A DNA stretch of 8,374 nucleotides from Betaproteobacteria bacterium (lineage in GTDB: Bacteria; Pseudomonadota; Gammaproteobacteria; Burkholderiales; Burkholderiaceae_E), in contig VGHV01000089.1 in the NCBI GenBank assembly GCA_016868095.1, forward strand, positions 1-8,374, given 5' to 3'. How positions within the stretch are numbered: the first letter of the stretch is position 1; each line of letters opens with the position of its first letter. The notes under the pieces are model-generated. The model did not search any database. It was not told the DNA's origin and saw only the letters and a program-made list of their open reading frames with translations. The translations under genes were made by a program, and so were the position numbers. This document shows, piece by piece, positions 5,628 to 8,374 of this stretch.

Positions 5628-5931
5628 GCGGGCGGCCAACCATGTGTCGCGCTACATCGAGAAGCGTGGCAAAGGGCTAGGTCTTCGTCTCGGGGTAAAA
5701 ACGACCGGCTGTTCAGGACTTGCCTACAAGCTTGAATATGCCGACCAGGTTTTGCCTGAGGACTTACATTTTGAGTCTCATGGGGTGCAGATTTTTGTTG
5801 ACGCCAAAAGCCTCCCCTATATTGACGGTACCGAGCTTGACTTTGTTCGTGAGGGATTGAACGAAGGATTTAAGTTCCATAATCCAAACATGAAAAGTGA
5901 ATGCGGTTGCGGTGAATCCTTTAATGTCTGA
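5608..5931 (+). CDS. iscA: A-type Fe-S carrier protein IscA
   Basis: IscA is an A-type carrier that takes Fe-S clusters from the scaffold to target apoproteins, especially [4Fe-4S] enzymes. From ATG 5608 the product is 107 aa, the same as E. coli IscA, and starts [10 protein letters not shown]. The three conserved cysteines are Cys35 (in TTGCSG) and Cys99/Cys101 (in ECGCGESF). A longer reading from TTG 5587 would add seven residues (MLTTRLA) absent from the family, so I reject it. AAGG (5598-5601), inside the iscU coding region, is 6 nt before the ATG. The gene begins 20 nt before the iscU stop is completed and its own stop overlaps the hscB start, which suggests translational coupling. Confidence 0.97.
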   Translation: MAITLSERAANHVSRYIEKRGKGLGLRLGVKTTGCSGLAYKLEYADQVLPEDLHFESHGVQIFVDAKSLPYIDGTELDFVREGLNEGFKFHNPNMKSECGCGESFNV

Positions 5932-6523
5932 ATTTGCTCAAGCCGGCAAGCTTCAGCTTAACAGTGATAGTTTTCAGATCTTTGACCTGCCGCGTGTTTT
6001 TGATCTTGATAAGGTCCTTCTGACCGAGCGATTTCACCAGCTCATGCATGCGGTACATCCAGACCGGCACGCCGGTGCCACTGAGGTTGAGCGCCGACAA
6101 GCCATGCAATGGTCGAGCCGAATCAACGAGGCTTATCGTCAACTGCTCAAGCCCTTGGCGCGTGCACAGCTGCTTTGTGAAATCTTTGCCGGGCCGCTCG
6201 ATGTTTTAAAGACTGCAATGCCACCCGCTTTTCTCATGCGACAAATGCAATGGCGTGAAGACTTTGAAGCGATCGGCCTCGATGCAAACCGCCTCGATGC
6301 AAACCGCCTCGATCAGGTTGAAGCACTTGAAGCAGAGGTCAAACTCGAAGGCGTGCAAATCACTTCACAATTTGCTCAAACGTCAATAGCACTTGGGCAG
6401 TCCCCTTCTGTTGAAGAAGCAAAGCTCGCAGCGGATCTTGTGAGACAGTGGATGTTTGTTGAAAAGTTTTTAGACGATATCGAACAACAGCGCATGCAAT
6501 GGCTGGAGGTTCTGCCAAGCTAA
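5924..6523 (+). CDS. hscB: Fe-S cluster co-chaperone HscB (J-domain type)
   Basis: HscB (Hsc20) delivers IscU to HscA and stimulates its ATPase. The J domain is shown by [13 protein letters not shown] (about residues 17-29) and the essential HPD at 45-47; the C-terminal IscU-binding helices include [16 protein letters not shown] (100-115). The product is 199 aa, longer than E. coli HscB (171 aa), through about 15 extra N-terminal residues and a small expansion around [10 protein letters not shown] (119-128), encoded by a DNA tandem repeat. I choose ATG 5924, which overlaps the iscA stop by 8 nt, over GTG 5897, which would overlap iscA by 35 nt and add nine unconserved residues. A modest GGTGA precedes the ATG. 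The J domain looks intact, so the protein should be functional. Confidence 0.93.
   Translation: MSEFAQAGKLQLNSDSFQIFDLPRVFDLDKVLLTERFHQLMHAVHPDRHAGATEVERRQAMQWSSRINEAYRQLLKPLARAQLLCEIFAGPLDVLKTAMPPAFLMRQMQWREDFEAIGLDANRLDANRLDQVEALEAEVKLEGVQITSQFAQTSIALGQSPSVEEAKLAADLVRQWMFVEKFLDDIEQQRMQWLEVLPS
6276..6313 (+). repeat. Exact 15-bp in-frame tandem repeat within hscB
   Basis: The unit GCCTCGATGCAAACC occurs at 6276-6290 and 6291-6305 without mismatch, followed by a partial third copy of 8 bases (6306-6313). Because 15 is a multiple of three, the result is a repeated five-residue LDANR followed by LD. The perfect identity suggests a recent or slippage-prone duplication. It lies after the J domain, in the early part of the IscU-binding helical region. 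Confidence 0.95.
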
Positions 6524-6532
6524 CGAGGTCTT

Positions 6533-8374
6533 ATGGCGCTGTTGCAAATTTCAGAACCTGGTGAAAGTCCCGATCCACATCAATCAAAGCGTGCCGTTGG
6601 AATCGATCTTGGTACGACGCATTCGCTCATAGCAACGGTTCGATCAGGGGTTGCCGAGTGTTTGAGTGACCACGATGGTTGCGTACTTCTTCCGTCAGCA
6701 GTGCAATACCACGCAGATCACACCACAAGCGTTGGGCAAACAGTGCTTGAACGTCGATCTGGCGATCCGCTGAATTGCTTTGTGTCGTTTAAGCGCTGGA
6801 TGGGTCGAGGCTATAAAGACATCAACCGATCGCTCAGCCCTTATCGATTCCTTGATCGCGAAGGACTGCTCGCCATCGATAGTGCGGCCGGACCTAAGAC
6901 TGCGATTGACATGTCTGCAGAAGTCCTTCGAAGCCTTGCCCAGCGTGCCCAGGAATCACTCGGTGGCGACATCGACGGTGCGGTGATAACCGTACCTGCC
7001 TATTTTGACGATGCGCAACGTCAGGCAACCAAGGATGCGGCCACACTTGCAGGCATTAAAGTGTTGCGGCTCCTAAACGAGCCCACCGCAGCTGCCATTG
7101 CCTATGGCCTTGACCAAGGTGAAGAGGGATTATTCTTAGTTTATGACTTGGGCGGAGGCACCTTCGATGTGTCGGTGTTGCGATTCAGTCGGGGTGTCTT
7201 CGAGGTCTTGGCTACGGGTGGCGATTCAGCGCTCGGCGGTGATGATTTTGATGTTTTGATTGTTCAGGCCTGGTTAATGGACCTGGGACTGGCTTTAGAC
7301 TCGCTCACGCCATCAGATAGGCATCGTTGGTTGATACTTGCAAGGGAAGCGAAGGAAAGGCTTAGCGCATGTGAGTCTGTAACTTTGGACGGCCCTTTAG
7401 GTCAACAATTATTAGACCGTAATAGCTTTGAGAGGATTTCAAAGCCGCTACTTGATAAGACCTTGATCGTGCTGCGTCGTGCGCTGCGCGATGCGTCAAT
7501 TGAGATCGAAGCATTGCAAGGAGCAATCCTTGTCGGTGGCGCAACCCGTATGCCCCAAGTTCACAGGGCGCTCACAAGCCTGCTAGGCTGCCCGATTCAT
7601 AGCCATCTCGATCCAGACGAGGTGGTTGCCATGGGCGCCGCACTTCAAGCCAATCTATTGCTCGGTCAGCGAAGTGCAAACGATGATTGGCTCTTGCTCG
7701 ATGTCATTCCATTGTCGCTTGGCATCGAAACCATGGGTGGTCTTGTTGAAAAGATCATTCCGAGAAACACAACGATACCTGTGAGTCGTTCGCAGGAGTT
7801 CACCACCTATAAGGATGGCCAGACTGCGATGGCCCTCCATGTTGTGCAAGGTGAACGTGAGCTCGTGAGCGATTGTCGTTCGCTTGCAAGCTTCGAGTTG
7901 CGTGGCCTGCCCCCATTAAACGCCGGTGCTGCCCGAATCCGCGTCAATTTTCAGGTTGATGCCGACGGTCTACTTTCCGTCTCGGCGCTAGAGCTCGGTA
8001 GCGGCGTGCATGCCTCAACCATCGTCAAACCCTCCTATGGCTTAGGCGACGAAGCGATCACTCGCATGCTTCGCGATGGCGTTGACCATGCCAGTTTAGA
8101 CATGCAATTACGAGCACTTAAGGAGCAACAGGTTGAGGCTGAAAGAATGCTGCTTGCAGTCGATGCAGCGCTTGCTGCCGATGGCCACTTGCTAACGGTC
8201 GATGAGCAGCACGCCATCCAATGTGCTGCTGATCATCTGCGCTCCATTGCTTTGCAATCAGATCATCACGCCATTTGCAACGCTATCCATGCACTGAGCC
8301 ACCAAACTGATCACTTTGCTGCACTAAGAATGAATCGGGCTGTGTCGATGGCCTTAAGCGGACGCAAGATCGAT
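6533..8374 (+). CDS. hscA: Hsp70-type chaperone HscA for Fe-S assembly (C-terminal end cut by window edge)
   Basis: HscA (Hsc66) is the specialised Hsp70 that binds the LPPVK motif of IscU and, with HscB and ATP, drives cluster transfer. The frame stays open from ATG 6533 to the last base, 614 codons. It begins [10 protein letters not shown], as in E. coli HscA. Nucleotide-binding motifs are GIDLGTTHS (23-31), [11 protein letters not shown] (182-192), YDLGGGTFD (204-212) and VGGATRMP (334-341). The linker and substrate domain begin at [17 protein letters not shown] (387-403). E. coli HscA has 616 aa and the last residues here (LSGRKID) match its final segment, so only a few residues plus the stop are probably missing. 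The usual Asn of GTTNS is His30 here, a mild change. GAGG (6525-6528) is 4 nt before the ATG, and 9 nt separate the gene from hscB. fdx is expected next. Confidence 0.97.
   Translation, partial: MALLQISEPGESPDPHQSKRAVGIDLGTTHSLIATVRSGVAECLSDHDGCVLLPSAVQYHADHTTSVGQTVLERRSGDPLNCFVSFKRWMGRGYKDINRSLSPYRFLDREGLLAIDSAAGPKTAIDMSAEVLRSLAQRAQESLGGDIDGAVITVPAYFDDAQRQATKDAATLAGIKVLRLLNEPTAAAIAYGLDQGEEGLFLVYDLGGGTFDVSVLRFSRGVFEVLATGGDSALGGDDFDVLIVQAWLMDLGLALDSLTPSDRHRWLILAREAKERLSACESVTLDGPLGQQLLDRNSFERISKPLLDKTLIVLRRALRDASIEIEALQGAILVGGATRMPQVHRALTSLLGCPIHSHLDPDEVVAMGAALQANLLLGQRSANDDWLLLDVIPLSLGIETMGGLVEKIIPRNTTIPVSRSQEFTTYKDGQTAMALHVVQGERELVSDCRSLASFELRGLPPLNAGAARIRVNFQVDADGLLSVSALELGSGVHASTIVKPSYGLGDEAITRMLRDGVDHASLDMQLRALKEQQVEAERMLLAVDAALAADGHLLTVDEQHAIQCAADHLRSIALQSDHHAICNAIHALSHQTDHFAALRMNRAVSMALSGRKID

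Noticed and set aside
5897..5923. GTG start extending HscB by nine residues.
   Set aside because: It would overlap iscA by 35 nt, the extra residues have no family support, and ATG 5924 at the iscA stop is a typical coupled start.
6780..6986. 68-codon plus-strand open frame inside hscA.
   Set aside because: It is out of frame with hscA, which is continuous from 6533 to the end with all Hsp70 motifs.
8035..8217. 60-codon minus-strand frame opposite the hscA 3' part, Ser/Ala-rich.
   Set aside because: It is antisense to conserved hscA coding sequence and has the low-complexity look of a shadow frame.

Overview
The window is a stretch of bacterial chromosome, most likely from a betaproteobacterium of the order Burkholderiales. 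The gene order supports this: an aromatic aminotransferase divergent from uvrB, then a low-molecular-weight tyrosine phosphatase, then iscR-iscS-iscU-iscA-hscB-hscA. From general knowledge this order is typical of that group; it was not searched. Base composition looks balanced, near 50% GC by eye, so a high-GC Burkholderia or Ralstonia is less likely. Genus cannot be told from the sequence alone. No insertion sequence, phage gene, CRISPR array, tRNA or rRNA was seen.

Layout. Positions 1-80 (minus strand) hold the first 26 codons of an AspC/TyrB-type aminotransferase. The divergent region 81-228 carries a 19-bp palindrome shaped like an NtrC box, plus weak promoter candidates. uvrB (229-2352) is followed 85 nt later by a low-molecular-weight protein tyrosine phosphatase (2438-2959). 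That unit ends at a clear UUCG-loop intrinsic terminator (3033-3056). The isc operon starts next. Its promoter (3109-3136) is covered by IscR type-1-like sites and preceded by a perfect 17-bp palindrome of unknown function. iscR (3198-3734) is separated from iscS (3845-5053) by a second strong intrinsic terminator (3779-3805). The 181-nt iscS-iscU gap contains a diverged tandem copy of the 3' end of iscS and two potential hairpins. iscU (5235-5627), iscA (5608-5931), hscB (5924-6523) and hscA (6533 to the window end) are tightly packed or overlapping. Every gap between genes is shorter than 300 bases.

How the genes work together. IscS takes sulfur from cysteine and passes it to the scaffold IscU, where Fe-S clusters are built. 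IscA is an A-type carrier. HscB brings IscU to the Hsp70 HscA, which binds the LPPVK motif of IscU and promotes cluster release. IscR carries its own cluster and represses the operon when supply is adequate. All signature residues are intact, so the pathway looks functional. A ferredoxin (fdx) and possibly iscX are expected just beyond the right edge.

The protein-coding content is ordinary. The parts worth a second look are non-coding: the two palindromes, the iscR/iscS terminator, the duplicated iscS 3' end, the iscU leader hairpin, and an exact 15-bp in-frame tandem repeat in hscB. I see no convincing evidence of an undescribed multi-gene system.
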